From positions 1 through 30,396 of IMG/VR virus record IMGVR_UViG_3300046777_000609: a stretch of DNA of 30,396 bases. One strand, given 5' to 3'. Below, piece after piece: positions 6,974 to 13,374 of the stretch. The translations under genes were made by a program, and so were the position numbers. Within the stretch, counting starts at the first letter, position 1. Every line of letters begins with the position of its first letter. This stretch comes from a virus. The notes beneath the pieces were generated by a model. It did not search any database, was not told the origin of the DNA, and saw only the letters and a program-made list of their open reading frames with translations.

Positions 6974-8002
6974 ATGAATGATGGTGAAAACGAAGGCGCT
7001 CTTGACCTCCCGGTTTACGAGGAGGGGCCAGAGGAAGAGGTAGAGATCGAGCTCACAGAGGACGATCTTAGCGACATCGACATCGAGCACGAGGAAGAGC
7101 CTGAGGCCGAGCCTGAGGCTGAAGCCGAAGCTGAGGAAGCTGAGGAAGAGCCTGAGCCGGAGGAGCAGCCGCGTCGCCGCTCGCCTGACAAGCGGATCTC
7201 TGAGCTTGCTCGTCGCGCGCAGGAAGCTGAGCGCCGTGCGCAGGAATACGAGGCCCAGCTTCGTCAGGAAGCGGAACTGCGTCGCCAGTCTGACATGGCG
7301 ATGATGACGCACTACGAGAACAACCTGAAGACGCAGGCATCGATCACCCGGTCGGAGCTTCAGTCTGCCAAGACGCTTGGTGACACGGAGAAGGAAATCG
7401 AACTGCAGCAGCAGTTGTTCCAACTCCAGAGCAGCCTGAGCGAAGTGGAAAGCTGGAAGGCTTCTCAGGCACAGGCTCAGCAGCAACAGCAGGCGCAGCC
7501 TCAGCCGGCGCAGCAGCAGCAACAGCAGCAGAAGGTTACGCTTGAGCCGCGCACGCAGCAGTGGATCCAGAAGAACGACTGGTTCCAGCCGCAGTCTGCG
7601 ACGTTCGATCAGGAGATGCACGAGGAGGCGACGATTTATGCTCGCCGAATTGAGCGTCGTTATCGTTCCGAAGGACGTGGTGACGAGATTGGTGGAGTAG
7701 AGTACTTTGCCGAGATCGATCGCCACATGCGTAACGAGTTCCCTGATGCATTTGCCGAGCAGGCAACACCGAAGAAAGCAACCCCGCAGATGAGCCGCAA
7801 TAGCCCTGTAGCCCCCGTTTCCCGTACCGGAAATCCCGGGCAGCCGGCGCGGCCCTCCAAGACCGTAAAGCTCTCAGCTGAAGAGCGGAAGATGGCCCAC
7901 AGCCTAGCCGCATCAGGGGCCATTAAGGGCAAGAACGGTGGTCGCGTGACGCCGCAGGAAGCGGAACGCATTTATGCAATCCAGAAAATGAACCGGAGGT
8001 AA
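6974..8002 (+). CDS. Scaffolding protein
   Basis: A roughly 342-residue protein with the build of a prohead scaffold, which fills the assembling shell and leaves before DNA enters. Features are a very acidic N-terminus (Glu/Asp/Pro/Ala runs), a long charged coiled coil beginning near KRISELARRAQEAERRAQEY, Gln-rich linkers including a run of seven Gln, and a basic C-terminal domain ending in a helix (TPQEAERIYAIQKMNRR), the usual capsid-binding end. I prefer ATG 6974 because GGAG (6964-6967) sits 6 nt upstream; ATG 6962, overlapping the previous stop, is possible and adds four residues. It lies upstream of the capsid gene, as expected. Confidence 0.82.
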   Translation: MNDGENEGALDLPVYEEGPEEEVEIELTEDDLSDIDIEHEEEPEAEPEAEAEAEEAEEEPEPEEQPRRRSPDKRISELARRAQEAERRAQEYEAQLRQEAELRRQSDMAMMTHYENNLKTQASITRSELQSAKTLGDTEKEIELQQQLFQLQSSLSEVESWKASQAQAQQQQQAQPQPAQQQQQQQKVTLEPRTQQWIQKNDWFQPQSATFDQEMHEEATIYARRIERRYRSEGRGDEIGGVEYFAEIDRHMRNEFPDAFAEQATPKKATPQMSRNSPVAPVSRTGNPGQPARPSKTVKLSAEERKMAHSLAASGAIKGKNGGRVTPQEAERIYAIQKMNRR

Positions 8003-8007
8003 TAATA

Positions 8008-8481
8008 ATGGCACGTATTTCTCGTCAGGCGGGCACTCGCGCCGCCACCAGCCGTGAGTCTGAACTGCGCAAGGCGCCGGAAACGCATTACCAGTCGAAG
8101 CTCTATGTCCCGAAGCAGAAGATCCCTGATGGGATGACCTATTCATGGGTGCGTGAGTCGACGCTGAATGAGCCGGATCCGGATAACATGACCGACCGCA
8201 TGATCCGTGGTTGGCAGCCGGTTCCCGCCTCGCGCCACCCGGAAATGGTTCCTCCCCCGCTTCCCGGCTATGAGGGCATGGAAGTCAGCGTGATCCGTCG
8301 CGGTGGCTTGATCCTGTGCGAAAAGCCTGAAGAAGATGTGAAGCGGGCGCGTCGTGATCGCGATCTGGAGAACATCGAAATGCTGCAGGATATTGCGTGG
8401 ACTGGTCAGGAAGATCCAAACCTGCCGCGCATCGATGACAGCCACGTTGGTTTCGAACGCGTAACCAGCTTCAAAGACTAA
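8008..8481 (+). CDS. Conserved hypothetical virion-type protein
   Basis: A 157-residue protein with a strong Shine-Dalgarno GGAGG (7995-7999). The N-terminus is basic (MARISRQAGTRAATSR), the middle has YSWVRESTLNEPDPDN and a Pro-rich patch near residues 70-90, and the C-terminus is charged and helical. I recall similar 'D-x2-N-x8-GW-x-PVP' proteins between scaffold and capsid genes of other podovirus-like phages, without known function. It is the last gene before the transcription terminator at 8519, so it closes the first operon block. Confidence 0.65.
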   Translation: MARISRQAGTRAATSRESELRKAPETHYQSKLYVPKQKIPDGMTYSWVRESTLNEPDPDNMTDRMIRGWQPVPASRHPEMVPPPLPGYEGMEVSVIRRGGLILCEKPEEDVKRARRDRDLENIEMLQDIAWTGQEDPNLPRIDDSHVGFERVTSFKD

Positions 8482-8489
8482 AGCTCCGG

Positions 8490-8511
8490 CCACAGCCTTC
8501 ACAAGCTGTGG
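8490..8511 (+). other. Stem-loop after first operon
   Basis: A perfect 7-bp stem CCACAGC/GCTGTGG (8490-8496 with 8505-8511) closes an 8-nt loop. It starts 9 nt after the stop at 8481 and has no T-run. It could protect the 3' end of the transcript or help stop transcription together with the terminator immediately downstream. Confidence 0.6.
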
Positions 8512-8518
8512 TTAACTG

Positions 8519-8563
8519 CCCCTGCCGGTCATCCGCTCCCCTCGGCCGGCAGGGGTCTTTTTC
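8519..8563 (+). terminator. Rho-independent terminator
   Basis: A perfect 10-bp GC-rich stem CCCCTGCCGG/CCGGCAGGGG (8519-8528 with 8546-8555), a 17-nt loop, and then TCTTTTTC (8556-8563). This is a textbook intrinsic terminator on the + strand. It separates the terminase-to-scaffold block from the capsid block. Confidence 0.88.
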
Positions 8564-8569
8564 ATTTGA

Positions 8570-8598
8570 TTGACAGTATTCCTTCCGCAGGGTATTTA
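8570..8598 (+). promoter_or_regulatory. Putative promoter for capsid operon
   Basis: A perfect -35 TTGACA (8570-8575) is followed after exactly 17 nt by TATTTA (8593-8598), a 3/6 match to the -10 consensus; the sequence onward is AT-rich (TATTTATTAAT). It lies 7 nt after the terminator's T-run, and transcription would start near 8605. This suggests that the capsid block is transcribed independently, with a leader of about 130 nt. Confidence 0.6.
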
Positions 8599-8612
8599 TT
8601 AATCAACCTTCG

Positions 8613-8699
8613 ATGGTGGTCACGTATCCACTGCTCGACGCCCGTCACGTATCGGGCTCCTTGGCGGGGTTAAGCCAATCGACGCCGTTACGTATCGGC
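8613..8699 (+). other. Structured leader: tandem stem-loops with shared T(C/T)ACGTAT loop
   Basis: Four consecutive hairpins, each with an 8-nt loop. HP1 is GTGG-TCACGTAT-CCAC (8616-8631). HP2 is CCCG-TCACGTAT-CGGG (8641-8656), extendable by G8640-C8657. HP3 is TTGGC-GGGGTTAA-GCCAA (8661-8678). HP4 is GCCG-TTACGTAT-CGGC (8684-8699). HP1, HP2 and HP4 share the loop while their stems differ by compensating changes, which favours an RNA structure. TCGACG/TCGAC precedes HP2 and HP4. The ACGT core is self-complementary, so loop-loop pairing is possible. The array ends 36 nt before the start at 8736. Function is unknown. Confidence 0.6.
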
Positions 8700-8735
8700 A
8701 CCTGAACCAAACCCAATCAACGCATGGAGTGTACC

Positions 8736-9332
8736 ATGAGCTATGGCACTAACGCGCCCAAGGGTCTTCAGCCTGTCCGTATGTTGGACGGCTCGGCTTG
8801 GACTGGCGCGCTCAACAGCTACCAGATCGCCTCGACTTACGCGACTGCTCTCTATACCGGCGACCCGGTGACGATCCTGACTGACGGCACCCTTGGTGTT
8901 GGCGTCGCCGGCTCGGCTATTGTCGGCGTTTTTGCTGGCGTGAAGTACATCGACTCGACTGGTGTCCCTAAGTTTCAGGCTTACTGGCCCGGCAACCCCG
9001 GCGTCCTGACTGGCTCGACTGTCGAAGCCCTTGTCATCGATGACCCGAACGTCGTGTTCACCATTCAGGAAACCAGCGGCACCGGCACTGCGGGCACCCC
9101 GCTTGCTCTGGCCGATCGGGGCCTGAACGCGAACTTCCTGTACACCGCCGGTACGGCTGCCACTGGCCAGTCTGCCGTGTCGCTGAACAACGCTTCGGAA
9201 GCCGATACGAGCACGCTGAACCTGAAGATCCTGCAGCTGGACCCGACCCCGGGCAACGCTGTCGGCGCCTTCGCGAACTGGCTCGTCGTCATCAACAACC
9301 ACCTCTACAAGGGTGGCGTGACCGGCATCTAA
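8736..9332 (+). CDS. Putative capsid decoration/head accessory protein
   Basis: A 198-residue protein, the first gene of the capsid block. ATG 8736 (MSYGTNAPKG) is preferred because GGAG at 8726-8729 lies 6 nt upstream; an in-frame ATG at 8724 would overlap that site. The sequence is small-residue and beta-rich (DPVTILTDGTLGVGVAG, AIVGVFAGVKYID) with no signal peptide or membrane segment, and ends in VVINNHLYKGGVTGI. Proteins of this kind directly upstream of the major capsid gene are usually head decoration or stabilising proteins. The call comes mainly from position and composition. Confidence 0.6.
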   Translation: MSYGTNAPKGLQPVRMLDGSAWTGALNSYQIASTYATALYTGDPVTILTDGTLGVGVAGSAIVGVFAGVKYIDSTGVPKFQAYWPGNPGVLTGSTVEALVIDDPNVVFTIQETSGTGTAGTPLALADRGLNANFLYTAGTAATGQSAVSLNNASEADTSTLNLKILQLDPTPGNAVGAFANWLVVINNHLYKGGVTGI

Positions 9333-9356
9333 TGGCCTGAGCAGGGAGTTTTCATC

Positions 9357-10262
9357 ATGGCAATTAATACCACTCAGATCCGCGACCTGCTCCGCCCGGG
9401 GCTTGCTGCGGTGTTCGGTGACTACCCGATGTATCCGGGTCAGTGGTCGGAAATCTTCGAAAAGCACACCTCCGATAAGGCGGTGGAAATCGAAGTTGAA
9501 GTCAAGCTGCTTGGTCTGGCTCAGATCAAGGCGGAAGGCGCTTCGACCGCTTATCAGGACATGGGTCAGCGTTATGTGACCAACTACGTGAACCGTTACA
9601 CGTCGGTTGGTTTCATCATCACCCGTCAGGCGATCAAGGACAACCTGTACCAGTCGTCGTTCCCGCTGCAGGCGAAGGCTCTTCGTCAGTCGATGGAACA
9701 GACCAAGGAAGTCCTCGGCGCCTCGGTCCTGAACAACGGCTTCTCGTCGAACTTCCCGATCGGCGACGGCCAGCCCCTGTTCTCGACCGCTCACCCGATC
9801 GACAACGGCACGGTCGCCAACACCTTCACGGTGCAGGCCGACCTGAACGAAACGTCGCTGCAGGACGCCATCGTCGGCGTTCAGCGCTTCCGCGACGTGG
9901 CCGGCCTTCGCATCATGACGAAGCCGACCAAGCTGATTGTTCCGGCTGAGCTTCAGTGGACGGCTACCCGCCTGCTGGAATCGCAGTTCCGCGTCGACAC
10001 CGCGAACAATGACATCAACGCGATCTACAGCAACTCGGCCGTGCCGCAGGGCTATCGCGTGAACATGTTCCTGACCGACACGAACTCGTGGTTCCTGATG
10101 ACGGACGCTCCGAACGGCTTCAAGTACTACGAACGTGAAGCTCTCGAAACCGATGTCTACACGGACTTCGACACCGACAACCTCAAGGCCAAGGCCATTG
10201 AGCGTTACTCGTTCGGCTGCTCGAACTTCCGCGCTGGCTGGGGTTCGCAGGGCGCTTCGTAA
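9357..10262 (+). CDS. Major capsid protein (HK97 fold)
   Basis: A 301-residue protein that should form the head shell. The N-terminal part has the arm and E-loop-like charged region (FEKHTSDKAVEIEVEVKLLG), followed by a spine-helix-like segment (QAKALRQSMEQTKEVLGASV) and the 'PLFSTAHP' motif seen in Mu gpT-type major head proteins. The beta-rich C-terminus contains MTKPTKLIVPAELQWTA. Codon use is strongly biased to C-ending codons, as expected for a highly expressed gene, and GGGAG (9344-9348) lies 8 nt upstream. It follows scaffold and decoration-type genes. A stable hairpin follows its stop. Confidence 0.88.
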   Translation: MAINTTQIRDLLRPGLAAVFGDYPMYPGQWSEIFEKHTSDKAVEIEVEVKLLGLAQIKAEGASTAYQDMGQRYVTNYVNRYTSVGFIITRQAIKDNLYQSSFPLQAKALRQSMEQTKEVLGASVLNNGFSSNFPIGDGQPLFSTAHPIDNGTVANTFTVQADLNETSLQDAIVGVQRFRDVAGLRIMTKPTKLIVPAELQWTATRLLESQFRVDTANNDINAIYSNSAVPQGYRVNMFLTDTNSWFLMTDAPNGFKYYEREALETDVYTDFDTDNLKAKAIERYSFGCSNFRAGWGSQGAS

Positions 10263-10271
10263 TCGGACACC

Positions 10272-10293
10272 GGGGGTGGCTTCGGTCACCCCC
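10272..10293 (+). other. Stable UUCG-tetraloop hairpin after major capsid gene
   Basis: GGGGGTGGC (10272-10280) pairs with GTCACCCCC (10285-10293) around TTCG, giving a 9-bp stem with one G-U pair and a C(UUCG)G tetraloop, which is exceptionally stable in RNA. No T-run follows, so it is probably not a terminator. It may shield the capsid mRNA from 3' exonucleases or set the expression ratio with the downstream gene. Confidence 0.65.
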
Positions 10294-10310
10294 AGCTATG
10301 GAGAGAAACC

Positions 10311-10985
10311 ATGACTCACTTCTCTGATGGCGTCCGGGTAGGTCGTAGCTTCAGCCTTAATGGTACTGCCCAGATCCCGGGCGCTCCTGTTTCGCCGGTC
10401 TATCTTTACGATATCGTTCCGGTGGCTCTGGATGCCGATGGTATTGCTGCTGCTCAAGCAGTGGCCGGTGACGGCAATCTCACGCTGAATGGCGCCCTCG
10501 CTAGCGGTGGCACTGTGACGCTTGATGTTCCGCGCACTGTGGAGATCGACAGCAGCAACGCTGGCGATACGACGCAGACCGCTACCGTCTATGGCACCGA
10601 TGTCTATGGCAACGCGATGACTGAAACGATCGCCTTCAACGGCACCACTGCGGTGGCTGGCCAGAAGGCTTTCAAGACTGTCACTCGTGTCGCCATTTCG
10701 GCTGCTCTGGCGGGGAATGCCAATGTTGGGACCACCGATGTGTTCGGCCTCCCCTTCCGGGTGGACAGCCGTAACTACTGCCTTACTGCTTGGAACGGTG
10801 CTTTCGTTACGACGGGTACTTTTGCGGCTGCTGACGTTACCAGCCCCGCCACTGCTACCACGAATGACGTTCGCGGCACCTATCTGGTTCCTGACGCGGC
10901 AGACGGTACCAAGAGGCTTACCCTCTGGATGTACATTGAAGATGCCGACACGGTCACTGGCCTTTACGGCGTGACGCAGGCGTAA
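10311..10985 (+). CDS. Beta-rich virion structural protein
   Basis: A 224-residue protein downstream of the capsid gene with GGAGAG at 10300-10305. After an N-terminal SFSLNGTAQIPGAPVSPVYL segment it is dominated by beta-strands and Thr/Ala/Gly turns. It includes TVYGTDVYGNAMTETIAFNG, a pattern I recall from phage structural proteins of unknown role. No membrane or signal sequence is visible. Likely a head decoration, head fibre or head-tail accessory protein; position between the capsid gene and small head-type genes supports a virion role. Confidence 0.6.
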   Translation: MTHFSDGVRVGRSFSLNGTAQIPGAPVSPVYLYDIVPVALDADGIAAAQAVAGDGNLTLNGALASGGTVTLDVPRTVEIDSSNAGDTTQTATVYGTDVYGNAMTETIAFNGTTAVAGQKAFKTVTRVAISAALAGNANVGTTDVFGLPFRVDSRNYCLTAWNGAFVTTGTFAAADVTSPATATTNDVRGTYLVPDAADGTKRLTLWMYIEDADTVTGLYGVTQA

Positions 10986-10990
10986 ATGAT

Positions 10991-11037
10991 TGGGGCGACT
11001 GGCAGGATTGGGGGTTCCCGGTCGGAAAGTCGCCCCA
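10991..11037 (+). other. Long intergenic stem-loop
   Basis: A perfect 10-bp stem TGGGGCGACT/AGTCGCCCCA (10991-11000 with 11028-11037) encloses 27 nt that contain a second short stem TTCC/GGAA (11015-11018 with 11024-11027). No T-run follows. It fills most of the gap between the genes ending at 10985 and starting at 11055, and the GGAGG of the next gene (11045-11049) lies just outside it. Likely an mRNA-stability or processing element. Confidence 0.6.
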
Positions 11038-11054
11038 CTCACTTGGAGGTTTAG

Positions 11055-11300
11055 ATGCGCGGCAAGAAGGACTTCCAGTTCAAGGCTGAGCACAAGAGCC
11101 CCTCTGGCGGCCTCAACGAGAAGGGCCGCGCAGCATACAATCGCGCGACTGGTGGAAATTTGAAGCCGCCTCAACCTGAGGGCGGGGCCCGGAAGAAGAG
11201 CTTTTGCGCTCGTTCCGCAGGCCAGATGAAGATGTTCCCCAAGGCGGCGAAAGATCCGAACAGCCGGCTGCGTAAGGCACGGCGAGCATGGGACTGCTGA
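11055..11300 (+). CDS. Small basic protein, DUF6321-like
   Basis: An 81-residue, very basic protein with GGAGG (11045-11049) 5 nt before its ATG. It carries the 'SPSGGLNEKGRAAYNRATGG' box and a later 'KKSFCARSAGQMK' box followed by 'RKARRAW', the order I recall for the DUF6321 family of small phage proteins, found in many aquatic phages without known function. The family assignment is from memory. The charge and the company of another basic gene suggest contact with DNA or with acidic capsid surfaces. Confidence 0.7.
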   Translation: MRGKKDFQFKAEHKSPSGGLNEKGRAAYNRATGGNLKPPQPEGGARKKSFCARSAGQMKMFPKAAKDPNSRLRKARRAWDC

Positions 11301-11301
11301 C

Positions 11302-11475
11302 ATGAAGGTCTGGAACAAGCCACGCCCTGAAGGGCTGGGCAAGCCTAAGCCCCTCTCTGGCGGCCAGAAGGCATCTGCCAAGTCTGCCGCCAAAAAGGCG
11401 GGGCGCCCTTATCCGAATCTTGTGGACAACATGCGGGCAGCAGCTAAGCGGAAATCTGAAGGGACTAAGAAATGA
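11302..11475 (+). CDS. Very small basic protein
   Basis: A 57-residue ORF, MKVWNKPRPEGLGKPKPLSG... to ...KRKSEGTKK, rich in Lys/Ala/Arg and lacking acidic clusters. It starts one base after the preceding stop (11300) and its own stop overlaps the next start as ATGA (11472-11475), so it fits the operon exactly; without it there would be a 171-nt gap in an otherwise gapless stretch. I do not recognise it. With the upstream basic protein it forms a pair of small cationic proteins next to the capsid genes. Confidence 0.7.
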   Translation: MKVWNKPRPEGLGKPKPLSGGQKASAKSAAKKAGRPYPNLVDNMRAAAKRKSEGTKK

Positions 11476-11801
11476 GGCCGATTGTTCAGACTGTTTCGGA
11501 TGCCAGCGTCGCTGCGAAGTATGGCAATCCGATTCCGCTCGATGTGTTCATCTCGCCGTTCAACACGTCGCTGAGCGTGACCGTCACTGGCACTGTCAAC
11601 TACACGGTGCAGTACACGTTCGATAACGTGCAGGCTTCCGATTGGACGGCAGCGACCGGCAATTGGGTGGACCATCCGAGCCTGACCTCTAAGACGGGAT
11701 CTCTGGACTCAAACCTCGCCTATCCGGCAACGGCAGTCCGTATCGCTCTGAACTCGGGCAGTGGTTCGGTTCGTTTCACGGTCATTCAGGCCGGCATCTG
11801 A
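11472..11801 (+). CDS. Small beta-sandwich virion protein
   Basis: A 109-residue protein starting in an ATGA overlap, with GAAGGG at 11458-11463. It is almost all predicted beta-strand (TSLSVTVTGTVNYTVQYTFD, AVRIALNSGSGSVRFTVIQ), with a DWTAATGNWVDHPSLTS loop between. Compact beta-sandwich proteins of this kind occur among phage head and tail accessory proteins. The repeated alternation of Val/Thr and the '-SGSVRFTVIQAGI' end suggest a small capsid or tail decoration. The exact role is not known. Confidence 0.6.
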   Translation: MRPIVQTVSDASVAAKYGNPIPLDVFISPFNTSLSVTVTGTVNYTVQYTFDNVQASDWTAATGNWVDHPSLTSKTGSLDSNLAYPATAVRIALNSGSGSVRFTVIQAGI

Positions 11802-11813
11802 GGAACGTAGGTC

Positions 11814-12368
11814 ATGATCGCAACCAGCATTGATGGATCGGTGGGTGGCAGCAACCAGCTGCTGGATCTCCTTGCCGTTGTCGCAAACCCCGAGTCGTAT
11901 GCCGAAAAGGTGAAGCGCCTTGAGGAAGTGACTGCGGAGAATAAGAAGTATGTCGAGCTGGTGGCTCCGGCCTCTGACATTCTTGAGCTGCGTGAGCGTG
12001 CCCGCGAAGCCATCACCGCTGCAGAAGAGCAGCTTCTGGCAGCTAAGGCTGAAGCTGACGGCATCGTCAAGGACGCCAAGGCTGAAGCTAAGTCTATTCG
12101 GGACAAGGCTAAGGCTGATGCCAAGCTCGCTAAGGAGCAGATGGACGCGCAGCTGGCCGCTATTGCTGTTGATCGCGATAATGTTCTGGCGGCTGAGCGT
12201 GAGGCCAAGTCAGCCGCCGCTGAGGCGAAGCGTACCGCGACCAATCACAAGAAGATGGCTGACGCAGCCAAGGCTGAGAGCGCTGCTGCTGCGGCTGCTC
12301 TGGAGGAGGCTGTTGCGCTGAAGGCTGACATCATTGCCAAGCACAAGGCCTTTATCGAAAGCCTGTAA
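11814..12368 (+). CDS. Ala-rich coiled-coil protein
   Basis: A 184-residue protein that is nearly all helix. From about residue 28 onward it has heptad-like Ala/Lys/Glu repeats (RLEEVTAENKKYVELV, EADGIVKDAKAEAKSIRDK, AKLAKEQMDAQLAAIAVDRD) with long Ala runs. The first ~25 residues (MIATSIDGSVGGSNQLLDLL) are different and could be a docking segment. The resemblance to F-ATPase b-subunit-like coils is compositional, not homology. AGGA at 11801-11804 lies upstream. Possible roles are an internal head protein, a fibre stalk or an assembly factor; the sequence does not decide. Confidence 0.6.
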   Translation: MIATSIDGSVGGSNQLLDLLAVVANPESYAEKVKRLEEVTAENKKYVELVAPASDILELRERAREAITAAEEQLLAAKAEADGIVKDAKAEAKSIRDKAKADAKLAKEQMDAQLAAIAVDRDNVLAAEREAKSAAAEAKRTATNHKKMADAAKAESAAAAAALEEAVALKADIIAKHKAFIESL

Positions 12369-12371
12369 TCC

Positions 12372-12959
12372 GTGTCCATTGCGCCGCACTCCGGGATCAT
12401 AGACTTTGGTGTCTTCACCCCTCCGGGCGGCGGGTTGAATGGCATTCAGGGTGAAGTGCCTGCCCCGCTTCTAATTGAGGCGGGGTATGTTCTTACTGCT
12501 GAAGGATGGTCTCCGGCTGGATCCATATCCGGCTTGGGGACAATGGCGACAGAGAACGCAAACTCTGTTTTGATCACTGGTGGCTCGATTCAGGGAACGC
12601 AGGTTCTGCCGCGTATCAGCGATCAGAACACAGTTGCATCTCCGTTCTCGTGGAATGGCGATAACAGCGACATCATTGCAATCGATTTGCTGGCCAATGA
12701 TCTGACTATCAATGCTGACGCAGGAACTCCTGACGACGGGCAGAAGATTATTTTCCGCATCTGCGACAACGGCACATCTCGCGTCATCACGTTCGATGGA
12801 GGTGTTGCCAAGGGCTTCCGGCCAATAGGTACGACGCTGACGCCCAGCGGAGGTGACTTTCTGTACTCAACTGTGGTAAACAAAGTCGTTTACTTCGGAT
12901 GCATATTCAACTCTCAGGTTAACCGCTGGGACATTATCGCCCTGTCACAGGAGGCTTAA
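12372..12959 (+). CDS. Tail fibre-like structural protein
   Basis: A 195-residue protein starting at GTG 12372 (MSIAPHSGIIDFG), with no clear Shine-Dalgarno, 3 nt after the previous stop. It has a Gly/Pro-rich N-terminus (FTPPGGGLNG), then SGLGTMATENANSVLITGGS, a phrase typical of phage tail-fibre repeats, and a beta-rich C-terminal domain (LTINADAGTPDDGQKIIFRI, NGTSRVITFDG). The latter resembles fibre domains that form trimeric beta structures. It starts a run of four fibre/decoration-type genes. Receptor-contacting or head-fibre function is inference. Confidence 0.6.
   Translation: MSIAPHSGIIDFGVFTPPGGGLNGIQGEVPAPLLIEAGYVLTAEGWSPAGSISGLGTMATENANSVLITGGSIQGTQVLPRISDQNTVASPFSWNGDNSDIIAIDLLANDLTINADAGTPDDGQKIIFRICDNGTSRVITFDGGVAKGFRPIGTTLTPSGGDFLYSTVVNKVVYFGCIFNSQVNRWDIIALSQEA
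12949..12954 (+). promoter_or_regulatory. Perfect AGGAGG ribosome-binding site for a TTG start
   Basis: AGGAGG sits 5 nt before TTG 12960, within the end of the preceding gene. It justifies choosing the rare TTG as start; the next in-frame ATG would remove most of the conserved N-terminus. Confidence 0.7.
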
Positions 12960-13364
12960 TTGGCTAACGCACTCTACCCGCTTTGGAAGGAGCAGCTGCT
13001 CCAGTTCACCGCAAACAACAACCTGTCGGCAGGCACCGTCAAGGTCGCCTTGATTGATACAGGCACCTATACCTATAGTGCCGCGCATCAGTTCTACACC
13101 TCAGCTTCAGCGGCTGCTGTTGGCACCCCGCAGACCATCGGCTCCAAGACATTCACCAACGGTGTGTTCGACGGCGCTGACGTGACCTTCACGGCTGTTA
13201 CAGGTAGCTCGGTTGAGGCGCTGATCATCTATATTGACACTGGTTCAGCTGCGACTTCGCCGCTGGTTGCTTACATTGACACCTCGGTGACTGGCCTGCC
13301 GGTGACGCCGAATGGTGGTGATATTTCAATCACTTGGAACGCTTCCGGCATTTTTGCCCTTTAA
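12960..13364 (+). CDS. Conserved beta-rich tail/virion protein
   Basis: A 134-residue protein starting at TTG with a perfect AGGAGG. The sequence reads as a known phage type to me: 'ANALYP-x-WKEQLLQ' at the start, 'VKVALIDTGTYTYSAAHQFY', then 'FDGADVTF' and 'ALIIYIDTGSAATSPLVAYID', ending in 'GIFAL'. Such proteins are common beside tail fibre genes of phages and prophages, and I recall no established function. It probably forms a small beta-sandwich on the virion. Confidence 0.65.
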   Translation: MANALYPLWKEQLLQFTANNNLSAGTVKVALIDTGTYTYSAAHQFYTSASAAAVGTPQTIGSKTFTNGVFDGADVTFTAVTGSSVEALIIYIDTGSAATSPLVAYIDTSVTGLPVTPNGGDISITWNASGIFAL

Positions 13365-13374
13365 GGACAGATAG

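Noticed and set aside
7440-7540. CAG-rich tract in the scaffold gene considered as a regulatory microsatellite
   Set aside because: It encodes Gln-rich linkers typical of scaffolding proteins; codons are mixed CAG/CAA and the frame is preserved.
8570-8735. The shared ACGTAT repeats considered as DNA operator sites
   Set aside because: Not excluded, but the flanking arms differ between copies while remaining self-complementary, which fits RNA hairpins better than a fixed-sequence protein-DNA site.
8688-10289. A 533-codon minus-strand open frame opposite the capsid genes
   Set aside because: It is a codon-bias shadow of the decoration and major capsid genes; it would also span a real intergenic region and has no ribosome-binding site or family features.
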